Notes: generated from the sequence alone by a model not told the origin. A stretch of 64,000 nt of DNA from Lachnospiraceae bacterium (GCA_019421365.1 JAHZFJ010000013.1:1-64000), one strand, 5' to 3'. Positions 34,102 through 44,011 are shown, numbered from the stretch's first letter. Numbers and translations are program-made.

Positions 34102-36459
34102 TTAACTTGTTCCTAACAAGCCTGATAGTGCACTTTGTTGTTCTTGTAAGGCAGCTAATGCTTTTTCCATCGCAGTAAACTGCTTATAGTAAGCGTCTTC
34201 TTTAGCTTGTAATTTTTCCTCCATAGTTGCAATATCTTTTTTATACTGAGTTATTTGCTTATCAATTTGTTTATCGTTATAGAATGTTAATGCACTGCTT
34301 AATGAAGTCTTACTCATCTTGTCCATTAATGTTGAGTGAAGATTATCAACAATCCCTGACATAACTTTCGCAACTAAATCTGGATCTTCTTCAATTGCTT
34401 TCATTAATTTATCGTCTTTATCCGAATACGTTGCATCATCTTTATCACCATAGATGTGGAGTAATCCCTTTTCCGTATAATCTGTTGATGTCATGATACC
34501 AAAACTAGATAAAGAATATTTCTTACCATCTACCTCAACTGCTGAAGACATAGCTTGCTTCATAGCCGATGTAATCCCGCCTAGTGTCGAATCTCTTCGT
34601 AATGATGAGTCCTTAATTTTATCTTCCCATAACTTAATCTGATCATCAGTCATGGCTTCTTTTTCTTCATCTGTTAAAGGATCATACCCTCTAGCTGAAT
34701 CAGCATAATACAATGTATTCATATCTTTTAGAATTGAATTATACTCCGTTAGGAAATTCTTCACCATATCATACATACCTTGTGAATCTTTTGTAACGGT
34801 AATTGATGTTGGTTTATAAGTAATCTCTCCTGTAACTGGGTCTGTTTTTTCGATATCAGAAATACTAATTGCTTCAAAAGTTAATCCATTTACAGTAATT
34901 GAATTTGATGAACTTGTTAATTCTGCACCATTGTAATCAACAATACAATCAGATGCTGGAACTCTAACTGCTGTTGAACCAAGACCTAGTTTATCTAATG
35001 CAGCCGTATTAGATGTAGCCGCTTCACCACTAACGAATGTCTTCAAATTTGTTAACGTATCTGAAAGAGCACTTGCTTTATTAGTTTCTGCTAAAGCATC
35101 ATACTTATCTTTAGCAGTTTGCGTATTCATCTCTGTTTCTACATTTTTATTTAATAGATTTTTCATCGATGTAGAAGATAGGGCCTTATCCAATTCTGTT
35201 TGTATGCGATTATTCATCCTATCATCAAATTCTACGTTTACAGCAGTTTCAACAGTAGCATTGTATTCTTTCATTAATTTATCATACGCTTCTGTTCCTT
35301 CACTAAAATCTAATTCTGTCCCCGCTTCCTTATTCATCTCTTCTTTTAATTCGCTTAGATATTGATCTTGAATAGAAGTAATTACTTCCGCTTTCAAATC
35401 ATCATATTTTGGCACATCAACAGTATATTCAGTACCATCTATAGTTGTTGTATATGTACCAGAATTTCCATTGATTGCATTTTTTATTGAATCAGATAAT
35501 TGATTACTTAATCCCTTTGTTATATCATCTTTTACAGTTGTGTTAGCATCTGTTGTAGCCTTTGCTTCCACTGCACTTTTAATTGTCGTAGCTGCTGCTA
35601 AGATATCTTTTTTAGCTTTCTTCACATCATCAGAATCTGAAGTAGCATCAATATCACTCTCCGTTATAGGTGGATTACTAAATACACTATCTATGAACGC
35701 TTGTCTACTAGTAGTATCACCTAACTTTGACATGTTTGATTCGATTGTATTAAATGCCGTAGATACGGCAGTTTTATCTGATGCATTTACTTTATTCAAA
35801 ACATTCGCCTTTGATGTATATTGATCTGACGAACCATATGTCTTCATCTCAATTGAGAATTCCTGATCTGATCCACTTTTAGCAGATGATATAAATAGTC
35901 TCTTTTGTTTCTCATCATAACTAGCATTTAATCCGACACTAGAACATGCTTTTAAGTAATCATTTAATGATGTTGATGAGGAAACTTCTAATTCCTTAGT
36001 ACCACCAGCAGCTTTAATTGTAATCTTAGTTCCTTCTGCCATTCCTAAATCTGTTAATTTTGTACTAGTTGTTATAGCTTTTCCATTTTTATCTTTACCA
36101 TCGCCGTTAGGTCCCAGTTTTGCTCCAGTAACATATTGAGTACTTGCTAATTGTTTTACAGCAAACGAATGTGTACCTTGCGTAGCATTCTTATCAGCAG
36201 TTACTTTAACAACCGATTCATTCCCCGATGTTACTTTATTAGCATTGTAGTTAGAACTTAAATGTAATTTAGAAGTTTGCTCTTGATACAGCTTATATAA
36301 CTTCGTATTAAGATCCTTCCATTTATCCTGCTTCCATTCTAATACCGTCTTCTTATTCTCTATCTTCGTTAATTTTAAACGATGTGCATCCATCATTGAT
36401 TCTACTATAGATTCTGTATCCATATTAGATATCAAACCTGTCATTCTAATTCCAGCCAT
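34102..36459 (-). CDS. fliD: Flagellar filament cap protein FliD (large variant)
   Basis: Caps the growing filament and folds incoming flagellin. The N-terminus IRMTGLISNMDTESIVESMMDAHRLKLTKIENKKTVLEWKQ (residues 4-43) and the C-terminal coiled coil (LSSALTFYNDKQIDKQITQYKKDIATMEEKL to the end) are typical FliD_N and FliD_C regions. At 785 residues it is much longer than the usual 450-550. The excess is a Ser/Thr/Asp-rich central region (about 200-490) that would be exposed at the tip. AAGGAGG lies before the ATG, and flaG is just upstream. Confidence 0.93.
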   Translation of the reverse strand: MAGIRMTGLISNMDTESIVESMMDAHRLKLTKIENKKTVLEWKQDKWKDLNTKLYKLYQEQTSKLHLSSNYNANKVTSGNESVVKVTADKNATQGTHSFAVKQLASTQYVTGAKLGPNGDGKDKNGKAITTSTKLTDLGMAEGTKITIKAAGGTKELEVSSSTSLNDYLKACSSVGLNASYDEKQKRLFISSAKSGSDQEFSIEMKTYGSSDQYTSKANVLNKVNASDKTAVSTAFNTIESNMSKLGDTTSRQAFIDSVFSNPPITESDIDATSDSDDVKKAKKDILAAATTIKSAVEAKATTDANTTVKDDITKGLSNQLSDSIKNAINGNSGTYTTTIDGTEYTVDVPKYDDLKAEVITSIQDQYLSELKEEMNKEAGTELDFSEGTEAYDKLMKEYNATVETAVNVEFDDRMNNRIQTELDKALSSTSMKNLLNKNVETEMNTQTAKDKYDALAETNKASALSDTLTNLKTFVSGEAATSNTAALDKLGLGSTAVRVPASDCIVDYNGAELTSSSNSITVNGLTFEAISISDIEKTDPVTGEITYKPTSITVTKDSQGMYDMVKNFLTEYNSILKDMNTLYYADSARGYDPLTDEEKEAMTDDQIKLWEDKIKDSSLRRDSTLGGITSAMKQAMSSAVEVDGKKYSLSSFGIMTSTDYTEKGLLHIYGDKDDATYSDKDDKLMKAIEEDPDLVAKVMSGIVDNLHSTLMDKMSKTSLSSALTFYNDKQIDKQITQYKKDIATMEEKLQAKEDAYYKQFTAMEKALAALQEQQSALSGLLGTS

Positions 36460-36473
36460 ATTATATTGCCTCC

Positions 36474-36881
36474 TTATAATTTTTCATCAACAAGTAAGCC
36501 CGTAATCTCCCACAATTTTTCAATCATTTTAATCCTTTTCTCTGGTGGAATTTCTTTTACCACTTCTTTTGTATATTTATCAATTAACTTGATTGATACA
36601 CGATTCACATCTTCATGGTAAGTGAATTCACATCTTGTTAGTGGTTGAGATTGCTTTAACCTATTGTTTGCCATACCGATAGCATCTTTAAGTTTCTTAT
36701 CTAATTGTTCATCTGTTGGTTGTAGGTTTTCTGTTGCCGCTGTTTGTGCATTTTGTCCGCTGTTGCTGCTAGTAGGTTGAACACTCACTTTTGCTACTTC
36801 TGATACTGCAGGCTCCGATGCAGCAATACCTGCTGTATCCCCTGTTCCCTGTGAACCTGGCTTTACTCCGTTAATCGCCAT
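36474..36881 (-). CDS. flaG: FlaG family flagellar protein
   Basis: A 135-residue protein whose C-terminal half matches FlaG: NNRLKQSQPLTRCEFTYHEDVNRVSIKLIDKYTKEVVKEIPPEKRIKMIEKL (about 75-125). The N-terminal half is low-complexity Ser/Thr/Ala-rich. FlaG influences filament length in several bacteria. The ATG at 36881 is preferred (CGGAGG 8 bases upstream) over one seven codons earlier. It is the first gene after the second sigma-28 promoter. Confidence 0.88.
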   Translation of the reverse strand: MAINGVKPGSQGTGDTAGIAASEPAVSEVAKVSVQPTSSNSGQNAQTAATENLQPTDEQLDKKLKDAIGMANNRLKQSQPLTRCEFTYHEDVNRVSIKLIDKYTKEVVKEIPPEKRIKMIEKLWEITGLLVDEKL

Positions 36882-36961
36882 ACTATACACCTCCGTGTGC
36901 ATTTTAATATTATGAAATCTCTCCTGAATTTCAAGTTATGATATTTCTTTACTTATAGAAT

Positions 36962-36989
36962 CTATCGGCATGAAAGCTCTAAATATTTA
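36962..36989 (-). promoter_or_regulatory. Sigma-28-like promoter upstream of flaG
   Basis: Minus-strand TAAA, 16 bases, GCCGATAG, located between csrA and flaG, about 80 bases before the flaG start. It would drive flaG-fliD-fliS-fliT separately from csrA. The -10 box is near consensus; the spacer is one base longer than ideal. Confidence 0.7.
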
Positions 36990-37016
36990 TACCTTTAAGA
37001 AAAGTTGTATTTTACG

Positions 37017-37238
37017 TTAGTCAAAAAGATTAGATAATTCTTCAACCCCAGCTGTACTATTTGCAGCTTCTTTATTTGATTCCTGTATCTGAAGGTATAA
37101 TTCTTTACGATAAATTGGTACGCTCTTAGGAGCAGCGATTCCCACTTTTACCTGATCACCTTTAATTTCTAATATGGTTATTTCTATATCGTTATTGATA
37201 ACGATTGATTCTCCTATTTTACGGGATAGGGCTAACAT
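37017..37238 (-). CDS. csrA: Carbon storage regulator CsrA
   Basis: A 73-residue RNA-binding repressor. MLALSRKIGESIVINNDIEITILEIKGDQVKVGI is the conserved beta-strand core with the RNA-contacting Leu4 and Arg6, and APKSVPIYRKELYLQIQ contains the Arg44-equivalent of the second RNA-binding face. The extended C-terminal tail is typical of Firmicute CsrA, where FliW binds. The gene begins on the base after the fliW stop codon, so the two are co-translated. Its main target is expected to be the fliC leader at 32840-32872. Confidence 0.97.
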   Translation of the reverse strand: MLALSRKIGESIVINNDIEITILEIKGDQVKVGIAAPKSVPIYRKELYLQIQESNKEAANSTAGVEELSNLFD

Positions 37239-37703
37239 CTATTCGACCCCCTTATTTTTTTTTCGTTCTTGCATAATATCATACACATTATATCTAACAG
37301 TATACTCAGAATTTTCTACGATGATCTGACAGCCTTTTCTTGTATCTGCATTAATAATAATCGGCGCTTTCAGATTCACTGTTGTTTTCTTAATATCACT
37401 TGGCACTGTTATTGTTAGAAACACAACTAAGTTCTCTTCTGTTAATTCTCCAAGTGGCTGTAATACATCATCTTCAACTGTAGGGTTGTAATCTTCTTTA
37501 ACAACACCTGGTGTAATGATTGGTAACGCTAAACTTGGTTCGTCAACAGATTGTAACCATGAAATCTTAGATTTCTCATCTTCAATATTATACAAAATAG
37601 TAAATCTTTTATATTGTTCAAATCCCATGAGACCACTTTCAAATGTTACAATTTTATTCTCATCAAGATTAATTTCTCCAAAACATCTTGTCTTTATTAG
37701 CAT
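37239..37703 (-). CDS. fliW: Flagellar assembly factor FliW
   Basis: A 154-residue protein that binds either flagellin or CsrA. When cytoplasmic flagellin is removed by export, FliW binds CsrA less or more according to occupancy and so tunes flagellin translation. The family landmarks are TRCFGEINLDENKIVTFESGLMGFEQYKRF at the start, SWLQSVDEPSLALPIITP near residue 48-65, and LVVFLTITVPSDIKKTTVNLKAPIIIN near 95-120. It directly precedes csrA. It follows flgL after two hairpins. Confidence 0.97.
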   Translation of the reverse strand: MLIKTRCFGEINLDENKIVTFESGLMGFEQYKRFTILYNIEDEKSKISWLQSVDEPSLALPIITPGVVKEDYNPTVEDDVLQPLGELTEENLVVFLTITVPSDIKKTTVNLKAPIIINADTRKGCQIIVENSEYTVRYNVYDIMQERKKNKGVE

Positions 37704-37760
37704 ATTAAAACCATACCCTTTCTATAGCTTACAAATTTTAGGCTGCAAGCACAAATATGC

Positions 37761-37836
37761 GTGTGAAAGATTTATCTTTCACACTACGCTTCTTTCAAGA
37801 AAAGAGTGGCAAAAGTTTAATCTTTCCACCACTCTG
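37761..37836 (-). terminator. Tandem hairpins between flgL and fliW
   Basis: Immediately after flgL the minus strand has a hairpin with arms AGAGTGG/CCACTCT (37804-37836) followed by TTTTCTT, then a perfect 11-base-arm hairpin GTGTGAAAGAT/ATCTTTCACAC (37761-37784). The first looks like an intrinsic, perhaps leaky, terminator that would lower fliW-csrA relative to the hook-junction genes. The second may protect the 5' end of fliW-csrA mRNA. Confidence 0.65.
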
Positions 37837-37862
37837 ACATTTCTTTTCGCTTTTATTTTACC

Positions 37863-39428
37863 TTAGATAAAATCCAATAGTGTATTTGAAACAGCTTTTG
37901 ACGCAGATGATAATGAAGCATTGTAAATCAACTGAGCCATTGATAAATTAATAAATGCCTCCGCCATATCAACATCTTCATTGGAAGATAGCAAATCAGT
38001 AAAATCTGTCTTTTGTTTATCCAAACGGCTATCCGTTAATTCAACGCGGCTATAACGGCTTCCTAAATCAGCAATGGCGATATTTAATTTTTCTTGCTGT
38101 TTCTGTGTACTTGTAATTGCAGATGAAAAACCTTTTTGTAAGGCGCTGTTCTTTAATACTAGTTCTGTATTCATCTGTTCAAGCAATTTATCAAGATCCT
38201 CATTCAATTGATCTGAATTGTTTCCGTCTTCACGAAGTTTCTTAACTTCTGCAATCTTCTTCTCTGTTGCTGTAACATCATCTGCCAATGCCTTTAGTTC
38301 TTCGATATCACGTCCAATATCATGAGAGAACGCATCTCTAGCTTGTACATTAACAGCTATATTTTGACCAAAATTGATTTCATATTCAATCTTTTGGTCC
38401 TGCTTTTCATAATCTATATCTGTCTCGAATCCACCACCAGCAGCTGCTATACGATTTCCATTGTCATCTAATTTATATGTTGAACACTCAAAGAAGTTCT
38501 CTGGTCTTAAGTCACCTTCAGAAAATTGGAGTTTGTCGTAATTTACTGATATATCAGATGAGTTTCTTAATGTGTTATATACATTCTTACCCATGATAAC
38601 TTCACCGGTATCAGCAAGAAAATGTACTTCGTCATCACCAACTTGATAAGCGTCTGCATCTGTTGAATTCATAATCTTATATGGATTTGGATTCGGAGCA
38701 TTTACATCTCCATCTGCATAACCTTTAATCGTTACTTCTGTTCCATCTTCTTTCGTAAAGTTTAATTCACAAGAGATATCACCCGCATCACCAAGAGAGC
38801 CATAAGCTAATCGTAATCTATAAGCCTCAATCGTCGTTGGCGCTTTATCATAATCACCAGGATTAATAGCTGTCGTATCACCTGGAACACCATATGAACC
38901 GATAACTTTCGTTATACTTTCTAAGTCAGTCCCTTTAAAGTCTTCTTTAATATTATATTTTTGTCTAGATAAATCATCTGCTGAACTGTATGTTAAGCTT
39001 TGATCCGTCTTATATCCAGTAAATACTTGTCTTCCAACGTAATTTGCATTACCTTCTTGATAAATCTGTGTTCTTAATTCTAATAGATTTTGAATAATAC
39101 TATTACGATCTTCAACAGTTAAATCATCATTAGAACCATCTACACAATAAGAATTCATATCAGTTAATAACTGATTTACATTCTTTAATGCACTTTCTGA
39201 AACGTCCATCCAAGCCAAAGCATCTGGAATATTCTTATCGATATATTGATTTAACTGTACCAAATTCGTTCTTAATTTCAATGCTCTAACAGCAACAATA
39301 GGATCATCCGATGGTCTTTGAATTTTCTTTCCAGTTGCATACTGTTCATCATATTTATTCAGATTATATTTATTCTTATTAATGTTACTCATCATGTTAT
39401 TCGTTAACATTTGATTTGTTATTCTCAT
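37863..39428 (-). CDS. flgL: Flagellar hook-associated protein 3 (FlgL)
   Basis: Second hook-filament junction protein. The 521-residue product starts MRITNQMLTNNMMSNINKNKYNLNKYDEQYATGKKIQRPSDDP, typical of FlgL, and ends with the flagellin-like D0 helix (DMAEAFINLSMAQLIYNASLSSASKAVSNTLLDFI). The middle (about 150-400) is a larger, acidic surface domain than in Bacillus FlgL (about 300 residues total). It follows the two flgK genes with only 24 bases between. AGGTG precedes the ATG. Confidence 0.95.
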   Translation of the reverse strand: MRITNQMLTNNMMSNINKNKYNLNKYDEQYATGKKIQRPSDDPIVAVRALKLRTNLVQLNQYIDKNIPDALAWMDVSESALKNVNQLLTDMNSYCVDGSNDDLTVEDRNSIIQNLLELRTQIYQEGNANYVGRQVFTGYKTDQSLTYSSADDLSRQKYNIKEDFKGTDLESITKVIGSYGVPGDTTAINPGDYDKAPTTIEAYRLRLAYGSLGDAGDISCELNFTKEDGTEVTIKGYADGDVNAPNPNPYKIMNSTDADAYQVGDDEVHFLADTGEVIMGKNVYNTLRNSSDISVNYDKLQFSEGDLRPENFFECSTYKLDDNGNRIAAAGGGFETDIDYEKQDQKIEYEINFGQNIAVNVQARDAFSHDIGRDIEELKALADDVTATEKKIAEVKKLREDGNNSDQLNEDLDKLLEQMNTELVLKNSALQKGFSSAITSTQKQQEKLNIAIADLGSRYSRVELTDSRLDKQKTDFTDLLSSNEDVDMAEAFINLSMAQLIYNASLSSASKAVSNTLLDFI

Positions 39429-39452
39429 TTGCTATTCACCTCCAGGTGGATT

Positions 39453-41294
39453 TTATACGCCTGTACCATTAATTAATTTATCGTAGATTTCATTCATTGT
39501 CTGAATGACCTTAGCTGATAAGTTGTAGGCATTTTTAAATTTAACTAAATTCATAGCTTCTTCATCTACGTCAACACCAGATTCAGATAATCTTTGATTT
39601 GAAATTGATTTCATGATACTTTCTTGACTCTTTGCAAATGTTTCATACTTAGAAGCATCTACACCAATTTCAGCAACTAATGTATTATAGAATTGAGCTG
39701 GTGTTCCTGCTTTGAATAAAGTTTTATCATCTTCAATTTTTAGAAGCTCTTTTAGATTATCTTTATTCTCAATACCTTGGGTAATATCGCTTGCCGCTGC
39801 AAACTTCCTAGGATCACTCATAATCTCTGATGTTACTGTCATATTGAATGCTGTTAAATTATAGTAAGATACACCTGTTATTACAGTACCATCTGCAGCT
39901 GTATACGTTGCTGTGCCATCAGAACTAAACGATGTAAAGTTCTCTAACATATCCGCTGCACCTTTTTCATCTGTACAATTGAAGTAATCTAGACCTTTTT
40001 CACCGTCTAAATCTTCACCTGCATTATGCATCTCATTAAATACAGAAGCAAATGTACGCGTGAATTCATTCAATTTTCCCATATAATAAGGAATACCCTT
40101 GTAATTAACTGTTTCACCAATTTCACCACGTTTGTTATCTGCTTCTGTAATATCAGTTGCCAATGGCTCATCTAATTTAAAATTATATTGATATGTTCCA
40201 TCTGCCTGAACTTCTACAGTGAAACCAGTATATTTATAATCCTTACCTGCGATCGTAATATTACCTTCCGGAGGAAGATTTAATTTAGTAATGTCATCGC
40301 AGTTTGTTTTAGTTAATGTTAATGTTGTTACACCACCAGTTGTCGTTGTTGTAACCTTACCACCTAGGTTTTCTGCATTATTACCATCTCTAACATCAAA
40401 CAATGCTTTCAATTCACCTTTTAGGTTTGCATTGCTTAGAGAGAATTCTTGCCCATCTTCCCATGTAACATCGTATAAACCATCAACATCTGTAGCGTTT
40501 ACTTTTTCAGTTCTTGGTACTACAGTTAATTTTTTGCTAGAATCCGTATCTACTAATAATTGATTATTTATTCTCACTTCATAAACAACTGTGCCTGGAT
40601 CCGAAGGATCATTCCTTACTACTTTTTCTTCTGTTGTTACATTAACAATCTTCGACAACTCATCTACAAGATTTTCTCTTGTATCACGTAAGTCATTCGC
40701 AGTAACTCCTGATACTTCTAATGCATTTATTTGCTTTGTTACAGTAGCAATCTGTTCACCTAATGAATTTACACGATCAATAAGGTTTTTTATTTGGAAG
40801 TTGTTATCTTCTTGAATTGTTTGCATACTTTTATACATATAATTCATGTACTCACTAAGGGTATCCGCATTGTTTCCTACTGTAGTACGTACTTCCATAC
40901 TAGATGGATCATCGAACAACGTTTTCAAAGCACTAAACAAGTTATTATAGGAGTCTGTAAATCCGCCCCCATCTACTTCATTAAAATAGTTTTGCACCTG
41001 TGACATATAGTCATTCTTCGTACTATACTCACCATAAAGAGCTGCACTGTTACGATATTTCACATCATAATAGGCATTTCTTTGTTGAATAATATCTACA
41101 ATATCTACACCTGTTCCAGCCATACCATATGAACTATATACACGCATCGCTTCACCTGCAGATGTTAACACTTTTTGTCTTGTATACCCTGTTGTTTCTG
41201 CATTAGAGATATTATGTGCAGTTGTATTTATTGATGCCTGGTATGCATAGAGGCCCGATAAACCTATATTTAAACCAAAAAAAGTTGATGCCAT
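39453..41294 (-). CDS. flgK: Flagellar hook-associated protein 1 (FlgK), copy 2
   Basis: First hook-filament junction protein. The 613-residue product begins STFFGLNIGLSGLYAYQASINTTAHNISNAETTGYTRQ, the conserved FlgK start, and ends with ESGVDVDEEAMNLVKFKNAYNLSAKVIQTMNEIYDKLING, the C-terminal rod-like helix found in axial proteins. The centre carries a Thr-rich and Asp-rich insert. It is the downstream member of a tandem pair and differs clearly from its neighbour outside the ends. GAGGAGG lies before the ATG. Confidence 0.93.
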   Translation of the reverse strand: MASTFFGLNIGLSGLYAYQASINTTAHNISNAETTGYTRQKVLTSAGEAMRVYSSYGMAGTGVDIVDIIQQRNAYYDVKYRNSAALYGEYSTKNDYMSQVQNYFNEVDGGGFTDSYNNLFSALKTLFDDPSSMEVRTTVGNNADTLSEYMNYMYKSMQTIQEDNNFQIKNLIDRVNSLGEQIATVTKQINALEVSGVTANDLRDTRENLVDELSKIVNVTTEEKVVRNDPSDPGTVVYEVRINNQLLVDTDSSKKLTVVPRTEKVNATDVDGLYDVTWEDGQEFSLSNANLKGELKALFDVRDGNNAENLGGKVTTTTTGGVTTLTLTKTNCDDITKLNLPPEGNITIAGKDYKYTGFTVEVQADGTYQYNFKLDEPLATDITEADNKRGEIGETVNYKGIPYYMGKLNEFTRTFASVFNEMHNAGEDLDGEKGLDYFNCTDEKGAADMLENFTSFSSDGTATYTAADGTVITGVSYYNLTAFNMTVTSEIMSDPRKFAAASDITQGIENKDNLKELLKIEDDKTLFKAGTPAQFYNTLVAEIGVDASKYETFAKSQESIMKSISNQRLSESGVDVDEEAMNLVKFKNAYNLSAKVIQTMNEIYDKLINGTGV

Positions 41295-41309
41295 ATAATT
41301 TGTCCTCCT

Positions 41310-43064
41310 CTATAATCTAGTAACCAGATGCTCAAGCATTGAATCTACAACATTAAAATATCTTGCAGCTGCATTATAAGCATGTTGATATTTAATCATA
41401 TTTGCTAGCTCTTCATCTGAAGATATACCCATTACATTCTGTCTTGCAGTGGCTATGTTCTCAACCATTATTTCCTGATTTTCAGCACTAGCTATATACT
41501 TCTCACCTTTAGTAGCTAGGTCCCCCCAGATTGCAGTGTAATATTCATCAAATGTATTAACCTTCAATACATTCGGACTAAGTGTTGAAAATGGTTGATT
41601 CCAAATATCAGATAACGCTTTAGCTACTCCATTATATGCAAAATCACCAGTTCCGCCATTTTCACTAAGTGGAATTTTCGAATAATCTGCTAATACATCC
41701 TTATTAATTTCAATTTCACCTAGAGTATATAAGGAATATTTATCACTTGGATCTTCTTCATTATACTTATACGCACGAAATGCACCAGCATCTATCTCAG
41801 CACACTCTTCATACACAGGATTTTCATCAGTTCCTGTATTCTTCATATAGATAACAGAATCTTTATCATATCTACTAACACTCTTACGAGAGAATAATTC
41901 TGTTCCTTGGGTTTTATCATCATCCGCACCCACTGGTGCATCTGGTGAAAGAATTTGAATCTTAGTCCCATTTGCTAATGTCGCTTCAACGTTAGGAGAT
42001 AAAATATTATTCACAGCTGTTACAATACCATGAATTAATGTATCTAATTGAGCTTGTGTAGTACGAATGACTGAACTTTCAACTTCACTGTTATATTTAT
42101 CAACAGCTGCTTGATAGTCTGCATCCGTTGCATAATCGCCTTTTTGAGGAATATCAGTGTAATTTGCAGAGCTATTACCTCTTGCCCAGATAAGACCCTT
42201 CAGAGAACCAATATTAGTTCCTGCTTCATAACTTGGTTCCTTTGTCATATCGAATACATCTGTTTTTATGTGATTCCAGACTGGTTTTACCATATCCGTT
42301 CCATCTGCAACACGTACAGTAGACATAGTATAAGAAGAAGTGCCCGTTACAAATTGTACATTCTCTGCCATGATCGTAACAGATCCATCAGGCTCTTCTG
42401 TCGCTTTAATATCAATTAATTTGCTTAATTGGTCGATATATAGATTTCTCTTATCACGTAAGTCGTTTGCTCTTTCTACTCCACCTAGTTCAACTTTTGT
42501 AATCTGCTGATTTAGCTGTGCAATCTTTTCGCCTAAACTATTGATTTCAGCTACCTTATCATTAATTTGTTGATTCGTATTTACTTGGTATTGCTCTAAT
42601 TGTTTATAAATAGTTTCTGCTCTTTGGATAAATGCTTCCGCATTCTTTGCAAGAGATGCACGAGCAACTTTATCATCTGGAGATTTAACTAACTCCTGAA
42701 TGTTATTCCAAAGTTTTTGAATCGATTCTTGGAACGGAGAATTCTCTAACTCACCCATAATATCTTCCACTTCAAGTATCGCTTGTTTTTGTGAATCATA
42801 GAAGCTTAATCGACCTGTTTCTGTACGATATTGTTTGTCATAAAATTCATCTCTTACCTGACGAACAACTTGTGTTGCAGCACCAAGTCCGGTTTGCATG
42901 GAACTATATGTAGATTGACCAATCTTGTTATAATGGAAATCCTGAATAATTACTTGCTGCCTAGTAGCCCCATCTGTATCGATATTGGCCAAGTTGTGTG
43001 CTGTGGTATTAATTGCATTCTGACTAACTGTAAAACCAGATACAGCAGTCCATAAACTTGTCAT
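41310..43064 (-). CDS. flgK: Flagellar hook-associated protein 1 (FlgK), copy 1
   Basis: A 584-residue FlgK. The start at 43064 (MTSLWTAVSGFTVSQNAINTTAHNLANIDTDGATRQQ) is preferred because GGGA is six bases upstream; a GTG four codons earlier is open. The C-terminus ISSDEELANMIKYQHAYNAAARYFNVVDSMLEHLVTRL is the conserved axial-protein helix. The two FlgK proteins share the end domains but have different centres, so a duplication with divergence, or two junction proteins stacked at the hook, is likely. Position after flgN matches the usual flgM-flgN-flgK-flgL order. Confidence 0.92.
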   Translation of the reverse strand: MTSLWTAVSGFTVSQNAINTTAHNLANIDTDGATRQQVIIQDFHYNKIGQSTYSSMQTGLGAATQVVRQVRDEFYDKQYRTETGRLSFYDSQKQAILEVEDIMGELENSPFQESIQKLWNNIQELVKSPDDKVARASLAKNAEAFIQRAETIYKQLEQYQVNTNQQINDKVAEINSLGEKIAQLNQQITKVELGGVERANDLRDKRNLYIDQLSKLIDIKATEEPDGSVTIMAENVQFVTGTSSYTMSTVRVADGTDMVKPVWNHIKTDVFDMTKEPSYEAGTNIGSLKGLIWARGNSSANYTDIPQKGDYATDADYQAAVDKYNSEVESSVIRTTQAQLDTLIHGIVTAVNNILSPNVEATLANGTKIQILSPDAPVGADDDKTQGTELFSRKSVSRYDKDSVIYMKNTGTDENPVYEECAEIDAGAFRAYKYNEEDPSDKYSLYTLGEIEINKDVLADYSKIPLSENGGTGDFAYNGVAKALSDIWNQPFSTLSPNVLKVNTFDEYYTAIWGDLATKGEKYIASAENQEIMVENIATARQNVMGISSDEELANMIKYQHAYNAAARYFNVVDSMLEHLVTRL

Positions 43065-43096
43065 AATATTTCCCACGGTGTATCACCATCCTTTAT

Positions 43097-43609
43097 CTAT
43101 TGTTTTGCATCAAACATACCTGCTTCAGGTAAAACGCTGCTGGCTTGCCCAGCTGATTTTGTATAGTTATTCCCAGGTGACATCCGTGTACTTTGAATAA
43201 AGTTCATATTAAACTCTATTATTTCAAGGGATTGTTCTATCAACGACTTGTTATGATTATTGAATTCCATTAATTCGTTAATGGTCTTCTTTAGATTTGT
43301 GTGAACACTAGAAAGTTTTTCTTGTTCTTTAGGTTGTGCCTCTAAAAGCTTAATGATCTCTTGTATCTTTAGTGTTTTTGCTTCCTTGCAAAGAACAATA
43401 CCAACATTCGCGATAATTTCTTCTCTTTTCTTATCAAGCATCATAACCTTCTCTACAAATGCTTGCTCTTTATCCGTAATTTCTTGCAATGCTAAGAGGT
43501 CATTGTTTGCTATAATACTTGATTTTTCTTTCGCAATGGGTATCATTTCACTATAAACATCATTCTCTTGTTGCAAAGTTGTAATCAATTCTTCTATTAA
43601 ACTAGCCAC
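43097..43609 (-). CDS. flgN: Flagellar export chaperone FlgN
   Basis: A 170-residue helical chaperone for FlgK and FlgL. It starts SLIEELITTLQQENDVYSEMIPIAKEKSSIIANNDLLALQEITDKEQAFVEKV, the pattern of the FlgN family, with a flexible Gly/Ser-rich tail. The start is GTG with GAGAGG six bases upstream. It lies between flgM and the first flgK as in many Firmicutes, which supports the name. Confidence 0.9.
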   Translation of the reverse strand: MASLIEELITTLQQENDVYSEMIPIAKEKSSIIANNDLLALQEITDKEQAFVEKVMMLDKKREEIIANVGIVLCKEAKTLKIQEIIKLLEAQPKEQEKLSSVHTNLKKTINELMEFNNHNKSLIEQSLEIIEFNMNFIQSTRMSPGNNYTKSAGQASSVLPEAGMFDAKQ

Positions 43610-43639
43610 GCTAAACCTCTCTTTTCTCTTAAATATTGT

Positions 43640-43918
43640 CTATACTAATGTATTAAAATAATTATCTAGTAACTTATCAGCAACTTCGCTCATACTTACA
43701 TCATACGTACCAGAAGCCAATCTTTTTTTGATTTCTTCTACTTTATCCATTCGTACTTCCTCAGCACCTGCAACTGCTTGCTTTACTATCTGATAGTCTT
43801 TTCCTGTTTGAGAAATCTCTAATTGATCAGATTTTCCCGTTTTCTTTGCACTTTCAACGGTATGAACTTTGTTTGCTTGATACATCTGACTTACTTTATT
43901 ATAAGCATCTATTCTCAT
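43640..43918 (-). CDS. flgM: Anti-sigma-28 factor FlgM
   Basis: Inhibits sigma-28 until it is exported by the completed hook-basal body. The 92-residue protein has a disordered N-terminus and the helical sigma-binding C-terminus (VRMDKVEEIKKRLASGTYDVSMSEVADKLLDNYF), with the LASGTYDVS motif that is diagnostic. AAGGTGGTG precedes the ATG. A sigma-28-like promoter lies about 95 bases upstream, giving autoregulation of the late class. Confidence 0.95.
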   Translation of the reverse strand: MRIDAYNKVSQMYQANKVHTVESAKKTGKSDQLEISQTGKDYQIVKQAVAGAEEVRMDKVEEIKKRLASGTYDVSMSEVADKLLDNYFNTLV

Positions 43919-44011
43919 AACTTCACCACCTTAATTTTATTGCAAATAACTCCCCAGCTATGTCTTATAATCTATAATATTATCATAGCTTGTTATTGTT
44001 CTATATTTTAA

